Assembly (NCBI RefSeq): GCF_029637605.1 | Contig: NZ_CP121261.1 | Span: 1,798,001-1,862,000, forward strand | From: Achromobacter spanius | GTDB lineage: Bacteria; Pseudomonadota; Gammaproteobacteria; Burkholderiales; Burkholderiaceae_B | Reading direction: 5' to 3' | DNA: 64,000 nt | In this document: piece by piece, positions 44,701-53,544 of the stretch | Position numbering within the stretch: position 1 is the stretch's first letter | Layout: each line of letters starts with the position of its first letter | Position numbers and translations under genes: made by a program | The notes under the pieces: generated by a model | Told to the model about the DNA's origin: nothing | What the model saw: the letters and a program-made list of their open reading frames with translations, nothing else | The model's database searches: none

Positions 44701-45806
44701 CGCAGGTGCGACACGGTGAAGCCGGTCAGGCCGGCCTTGGGCTTGGAGCCCCGGCCGGTGGCGCCTTCGTCGCGGATTTCGCCGCCCGCGCCGGTGGACG
44801 CGCCCGGGAACGGGGCAATGGCGGTCGGGTGGTTGTGGGTTTCCACCTTCATCAAGGTGTGCACGGTGGTGTCGCGGCGGATGTACTTGGCGCCGTCGGC
44901 GCCCTCGCCCGTCACGCCCGGTACGCCTGCCTGGAAGCGCTGCGCGGGGCCGCCTTCCATGATGGCGGCGTTGTCCGAATACGCCACGACCGTGCCTTCC
45001 GGCTGCGCCTTGTGCGTGGCGCGGATCATGCCGAACAGCGTGTTGGGCTGCGACTGGCCGTCGATGACCCATTCAGCGTTGAAGATCTTGTGGCGGCAGT
45101 GTTCGCTATTGGCCTGCGCGAACATCATCAGTTCCACGTCGGTGGGGTCGCGCCCCAGGTCGGTGAAGGACTTGGCCAGGTATTCGATTTCGTCTTCGGA
45201 CAGGGCCAGGCCCAGCGAGACGTTGGCCTCGGCCAGCGCCTTGACGCCTTCGGCTTGAACGCCGACGGTGCGCATGGGCTTGCCGGCCAGCGTCTGGAAC
45301 AGCGCCTGGCCGTCAAAGCTGGCGTCAACCACGGTTTCGGTCATGCGGTCGTGCAGGCAGTCGGCCGCGCGCGCCAGCATGGCGTCGTCAAACGACTTGG
45401 TGCCCAGCAGGCCGCGTTCTGGGGTGATCACATAGCGCACGCCGCGTTCAATGCGGTGCACCGACGACAAGCCACAGTTGTGGGCGATGTCGGTGGCCTT
45501 GCTGGCCCAGGGGGAAATGGTGCCCAGGCGCGGAATGACCAGCAGCGACAGGCTCTTGGCCGGCGCGGCGGCCGTGCTGGGCGTGCCGTAATCCAGCAAC
45601 TGGGTCAGGTGTTGCTGCTGTTCGGCCGTCAAGGCGACGTCGGTGCTGACGAAGTGCTCGTAGCGAGCGGAGATGTCGGCCACCGGCAGGCCGGCTTCCT
45701 TTAGTTGCGCCAACAGGCGATCGCGACGAAAGGAGGACAGGACGGAGGAACCAGGCAGATGCTGAACTAGGGACACGATGCGGGCGCCGTATAAGGATGG
45801 GAGCAA
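41727..45806 (-). CDS. purL: Phosphoribosylformylglycinamidine synthase (FGAM synthase)
   Basis: A 1359-residue single-chain PurL, the fourth step of purine synthesis: FGAR + Gln + ATP to FGAM. An N-terminal PurS-like domain is followed by two AIRS-like catalytic domains ([13 protein letters not shown] and [17 protein letters not shown] near the ATP site). At the end is a class I glutamine amidotransferase ([16 protein letters not shown], nucleophile in GVCNGCQMM, His/Glu in PHPERVTRN). The frame opens with TTG at 45806. GTG 45776 ([11 protein letters not shown]) is another start; neither has a strong RBS. Confidence 0.97.
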   Translation of the reverse strand: MLPSLYGARIVSLVQHLPGSSVLSSFRRDRLLAQLKEAGLPVADISARYEHFVSTDVALTAEQQQHLTQLLDYGTPSTAAAPAKSLSLLVIPRLGTISPWASKATDIAHNCGLSSVHRIERGVRYVITPERGLLGTKSFDDAMLARAADCLHDRMTETVVDASFDGQALFQTLAGKPMRTVGVQAEGVKALAEANVSLGLALSEDEIEYLAKSFTDLGRDPTDVELMMFAQANSEHCRHKIFNAEWVIDGQSQPNTLFGMIRATHKAQPEGTVVAYSDNAAIMEGGPAQRFQAGVPGVTGEGADGAKYIRRDTTVHTLMKVETHNHPTAIAPFPGASTGAGGEIRDEGATGRGSKPKAGLTGFTVSHLRFDDALQPWEADHHGLPERIASPLSIMIDGPIGGAAFNNEFGRPNLLGYFRSFEQTAGGTRWGYHKPIMIAGGLGSIDAGLTHKDVIPPGALLIQLGGPGFRIGMGGGAASSISMGSNSAELDFDSVQRGNPEIERRAQEVIDRCWQQAENNPIIAIHDVGAGGLSNAFPELVNDAGRGAIFDLKRVPLEESGLSPAEIWSNESQERYVLSILPKDLERFDAIARRERCPYAVVGVATEERQLRVVDGEGLPGLDTIRPQGDAEVRPVDVPIDVILGKPPRMTRDVRRLPGVSAPLDLAGIDLTEAAYRVLRHPTVANKSFLITIGDRTVGGLSSRDQMVGPWQVPVADCAVTLADYEGFRGEAMSMGERTPIAMLDAPASGRMAVAEALTNLAAADVARLEDIKLSANWMAACGVDGQDAALYDTVSAVSELCQATGLSIPVGKDSLSMKTSWEQDGEQRQVVAPVSLVVTAFAPVADVRASLTPQLRTDAGDSVLILIDLGRGRHRMGGSILAQTYNQIGETVPDIDAPQDLRAFFITIRTLAEAGTILAYHDRSDGGLFATLTEMAFAGRTGVSVNLDMLTFDPQSADWGDYKIRPDQVKVQREELTLKALFSEEAGAVIQVPASQRDAVMQVLRGAGLSAHSHVIGGLNGADEVEFYRDGKKVWGQPRAELGRAWSEVSYRIMARRDNPACAQAELDVWNDTTDPGMSPNVSFDPQEDIAAPFINTGKRPRVAILREQGCNSQVEMAWAFDTSGFEAIDVHMTDLLAGRVDLAQMQGLVAVGGFSYGDVLGAGEGWARTIRFNSQLSDQFAAYFARPDTFALGVCNGCQMMAALAPMIPGAEHWPRFTRNQSEKYEARLSMVEVAKSPSIFFAGMEGARIPVAVAHGEGYADFSQQGDASRVLAAARYIDNRGLATEAYPFNPNGSPGGLTSVTTADGRFTVLMPHPERVTRNVMMSWAPEKWGNADKGGAYSPWMRIFRNARAWLK

Positions 45807-46129
45807 AACGGGATTTTACCTGTTTAGGGGGTTTTCCCGGAGCCGTTATTCAAGAAGCTTGCAAAGCCCTTGTTTTCCCTAGTGTTACAAAAGAATTCCG
45901 ACGACGATGAACCAGGATGGTGCATAGCAATATCGGGGTGAAGCCCTGTCGTCATCGCGGAATTCCTGAGGTCTTGCCGCCCCGCTATCTAATCGTCTGA
46001 CGCGATGCAGCATGTTGTTGTCGCCCCGCACCACGGGAAAACACGAACACCCTAGCCCCGAGGGCAACGGTAGGATGCAGCGACCCAATTCATAAAGCGG
46101 GCCCCAGCGCCCAAGCCGTCGCCGCACCC
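45807..46129. other. 323-bp divergent promoter region of purL and the second TRAP operon
   Basis: No gene seen. An imperfect inverted repeat (GAATTCCG plus CGATGA, near 45893-45911 and 45951-45965) is present; it could be a structured leader or regulator site. I found no clear PurR-type box or riboswitch. Confidence 0.45.
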
Positions 46130-46663
46130 ATGTCCCGCCCTGAAGCCCCCGTCGAGCCCGTCGAACCGATCATCCCCGTTGAACCCGATCCCGCCGTAAA
46201 GGTGCCGCTGGCCATCGAAGAATGGCTGGCCGTGATTCTGCTGGCCACGCTAGCGCTGATCACTTTCGCCAACGTGCTGGTGCGCTATTTCACGGACCAG
46301 TCGTTCGCCTGGACCGAAGAAATCTCGGTGTTCCTGCTGATCGTGCTGACCATGGCGGGCGGCAGCGTGGCCTTTGTGCGCAACCACCATATCCGTATTG
46401 AGATCCTGGCGGATTCGGGTTCCCCGCGCCGCCAGCGCATCATGGCCTTGATTGCCAACGGCTGCGTGCTGGCCTTCTTCGTGCTGCTGACCGTGCTGTC
46501 GGTGAAGCTGGTGGCGGACGAGTACATCTACGAAGAAACGTCTCCCGCCATCGGCGTGCCGACCTGGTGGTATTCGATCTGGCTGCCTGTCATGGCTGCG
46601 GCCATCTCGCTGCGCACCCTGGGCATCATCCGACGCCTTCTGCAAAGCGCGGGCAAGCCATGA
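46130..46663 (+). CDS. TRAP transporter small permease (DctQ type)
   Basis: A 177-residue protein with a Pro/Glu-rich N-terminal tail (PVEPVEPIIPVEPDPAVK) and four membrane segments (about 30-50, 67-85, 106-128, 145-165). The family feature FAWTEEISVFLLIVLTMAG is at about 58-76. First gene of a rightward TRAP operon; overlaps the large permease start by 4 bp (ATGA). Confidence 0.92.
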   Translation: MSRPEAPVEPVEPIIPVEPDPAVKVPLAIEEWLAVILLATLALITFANVLVRYFTDQSFAWTEEISVFLLIVLTMAGGSVAFVRNHHIRIEILADSGSPRRQRIMALIANGCVLAFFVLLTVLSVKLVADEYIYEETSPAIGVPTWWYSIWLPVMAAAISLRTLGIIRRLLQSAGKP

Positions 46664-47958
46664 TCGTATCGCTGCTATTCATTGTCTTTGTCGTCCTGAT
46701 GTTGATTGGGGTGCCGGTGGGCGTGGCGCTGGGCATCGGCGGCACCATCGCCATCGTGTTGTCCAACCTGGACACGCCCTGGTATGGCTTGTTGGCCGTG
46801 CCGCAGAACTTCTACGCGGGGCTGGCCAAGTACCCGCTGCTGGCCATCCCCATGTTCGTGCTGGTCGGCTCCATCTTTGACCGGTCCGGCGTGGCCAAGC
46901 GCCTGGTGGATTTCGCGATTGCCATTGTGGGCCGTGGCCCGGGCATGCTGCCGCTGGTGTCGATTGCGGTGGCCATGTTCCTGGGCGGCATCTCGGGTTC
47001 CGGCCCGGCCTGCGCGGCGGCGGTGGGCGCGGTGATGATCACCGCCATGTCGCGCGCGGGCTACCCGGGTTCGTTCTCGGCGTCGGTGGTGGCCGCGGGC
47101 GCCGCTACCGATATTCTGATTCCGCCGTCGGTGGCGTTCATCATCTATTCGGTGCTGGTGCCCGGCGCGTCCGTGCCGGCGCTGTTTGCCGCCGGCATGA
47201 TTCCGGGCCTGCTGGCAGGCTTTGCACTGATCATTCCCGCCGTGTGGCTATCGCGCAAATACAAGATGGGCGCGCTGGAATCCCACCTGCCGCGCCCGCC
47301 CTTCTGGGCAAGCCTGCGCGATGCTTCATGGGGCCTGGCGGCGCCGGTGCTGATCCTGGGCGGCATGCGCCTGGGCTGGTTCACGCCTACCGAGGCGGCG
47401 GTGGTGGCGGTGTTTTATGGCTTGTTCGTGGGCGGTTTCATCCACCGCACCATCAAGCTGCGCGACCTTTACACCATATTGCGCGAAGCGGCCGAACTGT
47501 CCGCCGTGATCATGCTGGTGGTGACGCTGGCCGGCATCTTTGCGTGGGCGCTGTCCACGCTGAGCGTGATTGACCCGATCACCAACGCCATCGTCAATTC
47601 CGGCTTGGGCGAATGGGGCGTGCTGTCGCTGTTGGTTCTGCTGTTGATGACGGTGGGCATGTTCCTGGACGGCATTTCGATCTTCCTGATTTTCGTGCCG
47701 CTGCTGATGCCGATTGCCAATGCCTACGGCTGGGATCCGGTGTGGTTCGGCGTGGTGCTGACCTTGAAGGTGGCGCTGGGCCAATTCACGCCGCCGCTGG
47801 CCGTGAACCTGATGGTGTCGTGCCGCATTGCGCGGGTGCCCATGGAGTCCACGGTGCGGTGGGTAGTGTGGCTGCTGGGCTCCATGTTTTTGGTGCTGGT
47901 GGCGGTGCTGCTGTTCCCGCAACTGGCGCTGTGGCTGCCGGGAAAGTTGGGTTATTGA
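46660..47958 (+). CDS. TRAP transporter large permease (DctM type)
   Basis: A 432-residue DctM permease of normal length with about 12 membrane segments. Typical motifs are IGVPVGVALGIGGTIAIVL, GGISGSGPACAAAVGAVMI and DGISIFLIFVPLLMPIANAY. It starts inside the stop of the small permease gene (ATGA). It works with the DctQ at 46130 and the DctP at 48049 to import an organic acid by an ion gradient. Confidence 0.95.
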   Translation: MIVSLLFIVFVVLMLIGVPVGVALGIGGTIAIVLSNLDTPWYGLLAVPQNFYAGLAKYPLLAIPMFVLVGSIFDRSGVAKRLVDFAIAIVGRGPGMLPLVSIAVAMFLGGISGSGPACAAAVGAVMITAMSRAGYPGSFSASVVAAGAATDILIPPSVAFIIYSVLVPGASVPALFAAGMIPGLLAGFALIIPAVWLSRKYKMGALESHLPRPPFWASLRDASWGLAAPVLILGGMRLGWFTPTEAAVVAVFYGLFVGGFIHRTIKLRDLYTILREAAELSAVIMLVVTLAGIFAWALSTLSVIDPITNAIVNSGLGEWGVLSLLVLLLMTVGMFLDGISIFLIFVPLLMPIANAYGWDPVWFGVVLTLKVALGQFTPPLAVNLMVSCRIARVPMESTVRWVVWLLGSMFLVLVAVLLFPQLALWLPGKLGY

Positions 47959-48048
47959 TTTGGGCTATCGAAGCAAAAGCAAGTACTGCAAGTCCGTAGC
48001 GATCTTGATTACAACAACAGACACACTCGCAAAGAGAGGAGACATCAC

Positions 48049-49077
48049 ATGAACTTCCGCAACCTGATCGGCGCCGCGCTGTGCGCCGCCGCCGTGGTCG
48101 GCATGACGCCGGCGCACGCGCAGAACTACAAGTCTGAATACAAGCTGTCCATCGTGGTGGGCACGACGTTCCCGTGGGGCCAGGGCGCGGAAATCTGGTC
48201 CAAGCTGGTGCGCGAACGCACCGACGGCCGCATCAACATCAAGGTGTACCCGGGCACGTCGCTGGTCCAGGGCGACCAGACGCGCGAATTCACCGCCATC
48301 CGCCAGGGTGTGATCGACATGGCCGTGGGGTCCACCATCAACTGGTCGCCGCAGGTCAAGCAGTTGAACCTGTTTTCGCTGCCCTTCCTGATGCCCGACT
48401 ACGCCGCCATCGACGCGCTGGTGCAAGGCGACGTGGGCCGCGAAATGTTCAAGCTGATCGAAAAAGCCGGCGTGGTGCCGCTGGCCTGGGGTGAAAACGG
48501 CTATCGCCAACTGAGCAATTCCAAGCGCGAAGTGAAATCGCCCGCCGACATGAAGGGCATGAAGCTGCGCGTGGTGGGTTCGCCGCTGTACATCGACACG
48601 TTCACGGCCCTGGGCGCCAACCCCACGCAGATGAGCTGGGCCGATGCGCAGCCGGCGCTGGCCAGCGGCGCGGTGGATGGGCAGGAGAATCCGCTGTCGA
48701 TCTATACGGGCTCCAAGCTGTATACGGTGGGCCAGAAGTATTTGACGCTGTGGAATTATGTGGCGGATCCGCTGATCTTCGTGGTGAACCGCGAGGTGTG
48801 GAATTCCTGGTCGGAAAAGGACCGCGACATCGTCCGCCAGGCCGCGCTGGATGCCGGCAAGCAGCAGATCGTGATTGCACGTAAAGGCGTCACACCCAAC
48901 GACCCGTCGCTGCTGAAGGAAATCGAAGGCCACGGCGTGACAGTCACGTCCTTGTCGAAAGCGGAACACGACGCTTTTGTGAAGACCACGAAGCCGGTTT
49001 ACGACAAGTGGAAGAAGCAGATCGGCGAAGACCTGGTCAACATGGCCGAAAAATCCATCGCTGCGCGCAAGCAGTGA
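48049..49077 (+). CDS. TRAP transporter solute receptor (DctP family)
   Basis: A 342-residue periplasmic receptor with a Sec signal (IGAALCAAAVVGMTPAHAQ). The fold shows in FPWGQGAEIWSKLVRERTDG, YPGTSLVQGDQTREFTAIRQG and the ligand-Arg segment MKGMKLRVVGSPLYIDTF, then LGANPTQMSWADAQPALASG. GAGGAGA lies before the ATG. It is last in the rightward operon, unlike the other TRAP set where the receptor is first. A strong terminator follows about 100 bp downstream. Ligand not readable. Confidence 0.93.
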   Translation: MNFRNLIGAALCAAAVVGMTPAHAQNYKSEYKLSIVVGTTFPWGQGAEIWSKLVRERTDGRINIKVYPGTSLVQGDQTREFTAIRQGVIDMAVGSTINWSPQVKQLNLFSLPFLMPDYAAIDALVQGDVGREMFKLIEKAGVVPLAWGENGYRQLSNSKREVKSPADMKGMKLRVVGSPLYIDTFTALGANPTQMSWADAQPALASGAVDGQENPLSIYTGSKLYTVGQKYLTLWNYVADPLIFVVNREVWNSWSEKDRDIVRQAALDAGKQQIVIARKGVTPNDPSLLKEIEGHGVTVTSLSKAEHDAFVKTTKPVYDKWKKQIGEDLVNMAEKSIAARKQ

Positions 49078-49175
49078 AGAAGGTCGTTGAAAAGATATTG
49101 ATTTAGCAGCAAGCCCCAGGGGAACGACGGCGCAAGCCGCCAAACCGAGGCAGGGACGTCAGATCCCTCCCAACC

Positions 49176-49215
49176 AAACAGGCGCCAGCCAAAAGCTGGC
49201 GCCTGTTTCCTTTTG
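49176..49215 (+). terminator. Intrinsic terminator of the second TRAP operon
   Basis: A 14-bp perfect stem (AAACAGGCGCCAGC at 49176-49189 with its complement at 49195-49208), 5-nt loop, then TTTCCTTTT. Confidence 0.9.
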
Positions 49216-49268
49216 GGTGGCCGCCTTTAGGGCGGGAACGCCGGCGCGGGATGTGATGTGGCCAAATT

Positions 49269-49334
49269 GTAGGATGGGTGAAGCGCGGGACGCTTACCAA
49301 AAGAAATTGAATGGGGATCGCGCGTAACCCATCT
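49269..49334 (+). repeat. Dispersed 68-bp repeat, copy 4
   Basis: It starts GTAGGATGGGTGAAGCGCGG and ends CGCGCGTAACCCATCT. Same family as the three copies at 38.6-38.8 kb; the middle is more diverged. Confidence 0.75.
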
Positions 49335-49380
49335 GACAAAGGCTGCGTTATGGCTGAACCCGTTTAGAACTCCGCCGCTG

Positions 49381-49449
49381 CTTGATGGGTTGCGCGCGTT
49401 GTACAGCTTTGTTCTTGTTTAAGGATTCTCGCGCTTCACCCATCCTACG
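49381..49449 (-). repeat. Dispersed 68-bp repeat, copy 5 (inverted)
   Basis: Opposite orientation: it starts CTTGATGGGTTGCGCGCG and ends CGCTTCACCCATCCTACGG. A 14-bp piece of its end, CATCCTACGGGTAT (49441-49454), is repeated at 49463-49476, where it supplies the TAG stop of greB. Confidence 0.75.
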
Positions 49450-49466
49450 GGTATGCCTCGGGCATC

Positions 49467-50015
49467 CTACGGGTATCGCACTTCCATGATGTCCAGCTCT
49501 TCTATTCCACCGGGGGTGCGTAGCACCACCGTGTCGCCTTCCCTGGCTTTGATCAAGGCGCGGGCAACGGGGGAAATCCAGCTGATTTTGCCGGCCAGGG
49601 GCTCGGCTTCATCGACGCCGACGATGGTGACGGTGTGGTCTTCGCCGGCCTTGTCGCTGTACAACACCGTGGCGCCGAAGAAGACCTGATCGCGGTTGGG
49701 TTGCAGGGCCGGGTCAACCACTTCGGCGATGTCCAGGCGCTTGGTCAAAAAGCGCATGCGGCGGTCGATTTCGCGCAGGCGTTTCTTGCCGTATAGGTAG
49801 TCGCCGTTCTCGGAACGGTCGCCGTTGGACGCCGCCCACGACACCACTTGCACTACCGACGGGCGCTCTACGTTCATCAGGTGCGTCAGTTCGGCGCGCA
49901 GGCGTTCGTAGCCTTCGGGGGTCATGTAGTTCTTGGTGCCCGCGGGCAAGGCTTGGGCTTGCGGCAGGTCGTCGTCGTCCTCGTTGTCGGACTCTTTAAC
50001 AAAGGCTTTGTTCAT
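49467..50015 (-). CDS. greB: Transcription elongation factor GreB
   Basis: A 182-residue Gre factor that rescues backtracked RNA polymerase. After an acidic N-terminal tail (NKAFVKESDNEDDDDLPQAQ, split as a Burkholderiales GreB feature) come the coiled coil with the acidic tip SNGDRSENGDYLYGKKRL (catalytic DxxE-type Asp/Glu pair) and the C-terminal FKBP-like domain (VFFGATVLYSDKAGEDHTV). The start at 50015 is the family start; a longer frame to 50051 is not supported. Its TAG stop lies in a copy of the end of the 68-bp repeat family. Confidence 0.95.
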   Translation of the reverse strand: MNKAFVKESDNEDDDDLPQAQALPAGTKNYMTPEGYERLRAELTHLMNVERPSVVQVVSWAASNGDRSENGDYLYGKKRLREIDRRMRFLTKRLDIAEVVDPALQPNRDQVFFGATVLYSDKAGEDHTVTIVGVDEAEPLAGKISWISPVARALIKAREGDTVVLRTPGGIEELDIMEVRYP

Positions 50016-50085
50016 AGCGGCTGCGCCGCAGTGGCGCGATCCCAATATCAATGGCTTGCAGGATGGGCGGCGTTGGCCGCCCGCG

Positions 50086-50931
50086 TCAGAACCAGTCGTG
50101 CCAGACCGGCTTCAGGTCGGACGGCAGCGACGGCAGGCGGCCCAGGTCGATGCGGCTTTCCTTGGGGCTGTGGAAGTCAGACCCGCGCGACGCCAGGAAA
50201 CCGTAGCGGCGCGCCACCTCGGCATATTGGCGGGCTTCTTCCACGGTGTGGCTGCCGGTGGTGACTTCGATGCCCTCGCCGCCCAACTGCAAGAATTCAT
50301 CGAACAGCGCGGCGAATTGCAGTGGCGTGTACTTATAGCGGCCCGGGTGCGCGATGACGGCGCGGCCGCCCGCGCCACGGATCCAGCCCACGGCTTCGGC
50401 CAGCGAGGCCCATTGCATGGGCACATGGCCGGGGCGGTCGTCGCCCAGATGCTTGGTGAATACGGTTTGCACGTCGGGGCAGTAACCGGCCTCGACAAGA
50501 TAACGCGCAAAGTGGGTGCGGCTGATCAATTCGGGGTTGCCGGCGAAGGGCAGCGCGCCTTCGTAGGCGCCGGGCATGCCCATTTCCGCAAGACGATCAC
50601 CGATGCGCTTGGCGCGTTCGGCGCGGCCCGAGCGCGTCTTGCGCAAGCCCGCGACCAAGTCGGCGTTCCCCGGATCAAATTGCAGGCCCACGATGTGTAC
50701 CGTCAGGCCCGCCCACGTCACGGAAATTTCAACGCCGGTGGAAAACTGCATGCCCAGCTCTTGCGCCGCGCTGGCGGCTTCGGCCAGGCCGCCCACTTCG
50801 TCGTGATCCGTCAATGCCCAGACGTCGACGCCGTTGGCGTGCGCGCGCTGCGCCACGTCGCGAGGCGCCAGCGCGCCGTCGGACACGGTGGAATGGCAGT
50901 GCAGATCGATGTTCAGGGTGGGCGATTTCAT
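50086..50931 (-). CDS. PHP-domain phosphoesterase (RNase AM / nucleoside 3',5'-bisphosphate phosphatase type)
   Basis: A 281-residue PHP protein. Metal ligands appear in DLHCHSTVSDG (about 9-19), ALTDHDEVGGL, STGVEIS, VIAHPGRY and RGSDFHSP near the end, the full PHP set. The closest named relative is YciV/TrpH of E. coli, which removes 5'-terminal nucleotides of short RNAs and dephosphorylates pAp-type nucleotides. The ATG at 50931 is the family start. It follows the alpha/beta hydrolase gene in the same direction. Confidence 0.9.
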   Translation of the reverse strand: MKSPTLNIDLHCHSTVSDGALAPRDVAQRAHANGVDVWALTDHDEVGGLAEAASAAQELGMQFSTGVEISVTWAGLTVHIVGLQFDPGNADLVAGLRKTRSGRAERAKRIGDRLAEMGMPGAYEGALPFAGNPELISRTHFARYLVEAGYCPDVQTVFTKHLGDDRPGHVPMQWASLAEAVGWIRGAGGRAVIAHPGRYKYTPLQFAALFDEFLQLGGEGIEVTTGSHTVEEARQYAEVARRYGFLASRGSDFHSPKESRIDLGRLPSLPSDLKPVWHDWF

Positions 50932-51000
50932 CGGGCTATTGTAGAGAAGCCCCGGCACCCTGAATAGCGCCGTGGCGTCCCCTAATCGCCCCGCGGACGC

Positions 51001-51933
51001 TCAACCCAGCAGAAACGCCGCCACGGGGTCCACCTGGCTGTCGGCGATCAAGGTTGGCGCGTGTCCCACCCCAGGCACTTCCAGCGCTTGGGCGCGTGGA
51101 TTGCGTTTCAGCATCTCGTCCACGGTGGCGGGGGTCAGCAGGTCGGACTTTTCACCGCGCACGATCAGAATCGGGCACGGCACGGCGTCGTAGGAGCGCC
51201 ACAGAATCTGTTCGCCCGCCGCCAGTTCCTCGGGCGTTTGCGCGGCCAGCGCCTGGGCCAGCGCCAGGTCATAGTGCTTGACCCACTTGCCGCCGAATTC
51301 CGGGTACAGGTATTGGGCCAGATCTTTCCATTGCGCGTCGGTATGCGGCCCGAAGGTTTCGGAGTTGGCGCGCATGGTGGCCACCGCTTCCTCAAACGAG
51401 GCGAACTCGCCCGGCTGGCCCACGTATTGGCCGATGCGCGACAAGGCGCCGGTTTCCAGGCGCGGCCCCACGTCGTTCAACACCAGCTTGTCCAGCCGGA
51501 TGCCGTGGCCGGGGGGCAGCATGCCCGCGTGCGGGCGCATGGCCTGCATGGCGGTGGCGAACACCGCCGCGCCCGACAGCGCCATGGCAATCAAGCCACC
51601 CATGGACGTGCCCACCCAGGCCAGCGTGGCGGGCCGCAAGCGCGCAATCAGCGTCACCATGTCGGACACGTATTGCGGCACCGTGTAGAAAGCGGGGTTG
51701 GCGAGCCAGTCGGAGCGGCCGCGGCCAACCACGTCGGGGCAGACCACGCGGTAGCGGCCTGCCAGGCGGCGCGCCAGTACGTCGAAATCGCGCCCGCTTC
51801 GGGTCAGGCCGTGTACGCACAGCAGCACCTGCTCGTTGGCGGGGTCGCCCCATTCCCAGTAAGCCATCCGGTGCAAGCCGGCTGGGCTGGCGCAGGTGAC
51901 GAATTCCAAGCGGGGTTGCAGGCTGGCGTCCAA
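51001..51933 (-). CDS. Alpha/beta-hydrolase
   Basis: A 310-residue hydrolase from a TTG at 51933 that has GGAG 8 nt upstream. The frame stays open to a GTG at 52053, but the extra 40 residues are proline-rich and unlike the family. The oxyanion segment is LLCVHGLTRSGRDFD, the nucleophile motif GTSMGGL, the acid RGEKSDLLTP and the catalytic His GVGHAPTLI. Cytosolic. Substrate unknown; similar proteins act on C-C bonds or esters in aromatic or lipid metabolism. It lies upstream of the PHP gene and is divergent from cfa. Confidence 0.87.
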   Translation of the reverse strand: MDASLQPRLEFVTCASPAGLHRMAYWEWGDPANEQVLLCVHGLTRSGRDFDVLARRLAGRYRVVCPDVVGRGRSDWLANPAFYTVPQYVSDMVTLIARLRPATLAWVGTSMGGLIAMALSGAAVFATAMQAMRPHAGMLPPGHGIRLDKLVLNDVGPRLETGALSRIGQYVGQPGEFASFEEAVATMRANSETFGPHTDAQWKDLAQYLYPEFGGKWVKHYDLALAQALAAQTPEELAAGEQILWRSYDAVPCPILIVRGEKSDLLTPATVDEMLKRNPRAQALEVPGVGHAPTLIADSQVDPVAAFLLG

Positions 51934-52153
51934 TCTAAACACTCCACGTATCGGCGGGCGCCGCAACGGCGGCCCACCAGGGCGCACTAGTGTAATCGCG
52001 TCAGCCGGACAATCGCATGACGGCGGCGGCGCGGCCGGGTGCAATTCAGACACCGCGCCCCGTGCTGGACACTGCGCCCGCGCCTCGCTACGATCACCCC
52101 ATTCTCATCGGCGCCCCCTTGTCGCGGCGGTACGGAATTGCCGTTAGCTATCA

Positions 52154-52184
52154 GGCCGATCCAATCATTAAATTGGAATCGGCC
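52154..52184. promoter_or_regulatory. Inverted repeat upstream of cfa
   Basis: GGCCGATCCAAT (52154-52165) can pair with AATTGGAATCGGCC (52171-52184), apart from one bulged base, across a 5-nt centre. It ends 72 bp upstream of the cfa ATG. It could be an operator or a hairpin in the leader RNA. It has no T-run, so it is not a standard terminator. Confidence 0.5.
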
Positions 52185-52256
52185 GCCGGTTGGGGCGAGA
52201 GTTATGAGCTTCAGGCATTGCCAGATCAGTCATCCCAAAATTGATATGGAGTCCGT

Positions 52257-53444
52257 ATGCAGCAAAGCAGTCCTGTCTCTCCGCTAACCGCTGACCACTC
52301 ATCCCCTGATGTCAGCCCCCCTCCCCCCGAACCGCCGAAAGTGCTCCAAGACGTGCTGTCCCGCGCCGACGTGCAGATCAACGGCACGCGCCCCTGGGAC
52401 ATTCAGGTGCATGACAGCCACATGTACGAGCGCGTCTTCGCCAGTTGGTCGCTGGGCCTGGGCGAGTCCTATATGGACGGGGAATGGGATTGCGAACAAC
52501 TGGACGAGCTCTTCACCCGCCTGCTGCGCGCCGACATGGGCTCGGCCGCGCTGGGCGTGGCGCGCATCAAGCTGATAGCCGAGCACCTGCGCCACAAACT
52601 GTTCAACCTGCAGTCCAAGCACCGCGCCTTTGAAGTGGGCGAACAGCATTACGATGCCGGCAATGACGTGTTCGAAGCCATGCTGGACAGCCGCATGATC
52701 TATTCCTGCGCCTACTGGGAAAACGCCCAGACCCTGGAAGACGCCCAACTGGCCAAGCTGGACATGATCTGCCGCAAGCTGCAGCTCAAGCCTGGCGAGA
52801 CGCTGCTGGACATCGGCTGCGGCTGGGGCGGGTTGGCCAAGTTCGCGGCCGAGAACTACGGCGTATCGGTCACGGGCGTGACGGTGTCCAAGGAACAGTT
52901 GGCGCTGGCGCAGGAACGGGTCAAGGGCCTGCCCGTGCAACTGCTGCTGCAAGACTATCGCGACCTGCAAGGCAGCTTCGACAAGGTCGTGTCGGTGGGC
53001 ATGTTTGAACACGTGGGGCCCAAAAACTACGACACCTACTTCAGCAACGTACAGCGCCTGATGGCGCCGGACGGCATCTTCCTCTTGCACACGATCGGCA
53101 TCGCGGCCACCAGCCAAAGCACGGACCCGTGGATCGACCGCTATGTGTTCCCGAACGGCAAGCTACCGTCCGCGCGCGAAATCGCATCCGCTGTCGAACA
53201 CCGCTTCATCATCGAAGACTGGCACAACTTCGGCACCGACTACGACCGCACGCTGATGGCCTGGTGGGACCGCTTTGAGCGCGCCTGGCCTGCGCTGCAA
53301 GCCCGCTACGGCACGCGCTTTTACCGCATGTGGAAATACTATCTGATGTGTTGCGCGGGCTTTTTCCGGTCACGCGAGGGCCAGCTCTGGCAAGTGATCC
53401 TGACGCACCCGCAACGCCCCGAGGTCTACCGCTCGCTGCGCTGA
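52257..53444 (+). CDS. cfa: Cyclopropane-fatty-acyl-phospholipid synthase
   Basis: A 395-residue Cfa that converts cis double bonds of membrane phospholipid acyl chains to cyclopropanes with SAM. It follows E. coli Cfa closely: GEQHYDAGNDVFEAML, the bicarbonate-ligand Cys C151 in MIYSCAYW, the SAM motif LLDIGCGWGGLAKFAA, the Glu in VGMFEHVGPKNYDTYF, the His in LLHTIG and the Tyr in FGTDYDRTLMAWW. All five ligand or active-site positions are kept, unlike the two Cfa-like proteins at 28.8-32.1 kb. GGAG precedes the ATG. Followed by a GC-rich terminator. Confidence 0.96.
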   Translation: MQQSSPVSPLTADHSSPDVSPPPPEPPKVLQDVLSRADVQINGTRPWDIQVHDSHMYERVFASWSLGLGESYMDGEWDCEQLDELFTRLLRADMGSAALGVARIKLIAEHLRHKLFNLQSKHRAFEVGEQHYDAGNDVFEAMLDSRMIYSCAYWENAQTLEDAQLAKLDMICRKLQLKPGETLLDIGCGWGGLAKFAAENYGVSVTGVTVSKEQLALAQERVKGLPVQLLLQDYRDLQGSFDKVVSVGMFEHVGPKNYDTYFSNVQRLMAPDGIFLLHTIGIAATSQSTDPWIDRYVFPNGKLPSAREIASAVEHRFIIEDWHNFGTDYDRTLMAWWDRFERAWPALQARYGTRFYRMWKYYLMCCAGFFRSREGQLWQVILTHPQRPEVYRSLR

Positions 53445-53472
53445 GCGCGCCGATTCAACGGCATTTCCATCA

Positions 53473-53513
53473 CGGGGCGCGTCCAAGAGACATCAAGGGC
53501 GCGCCCCGCTTTA
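53473..53513 (+). terminator. Probable terminator after cfa
   Basis: CGGGGCGCG (53473-53481) pairs with CGCGCCCCG (53500-53508), followed by CTTTA. The right arm is the first of three tandem GGCGCGCCCCGCTTTA units. Confidence 0.6.
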
Positions 53514-53544
53514 GGCGCGCCCCGCTTAGGCGCGCCCCGCTTTA
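53498..53544. repeat. Triple tandem GGCGCGCCCCGCTTTA repeat
   Basis: Three adjacent copies at 53498-53513, 53514-53528 (one base shorter) and 53529-53544, between convergent cfa and GMC genes. The last copy contains the TAA stop of the GMC oxidoreductase gene. Each unit contains an AscI-like palindrome GGCGCGCC. Confidence 0.8.

Noticed and set aside
42033..45704. A 1223-codon open frame opposite purL
   Set aside because: It is rich in His, Gln and Gly, as expected from reverse-reading a GC-rich gene; purL on the other strand is certain.
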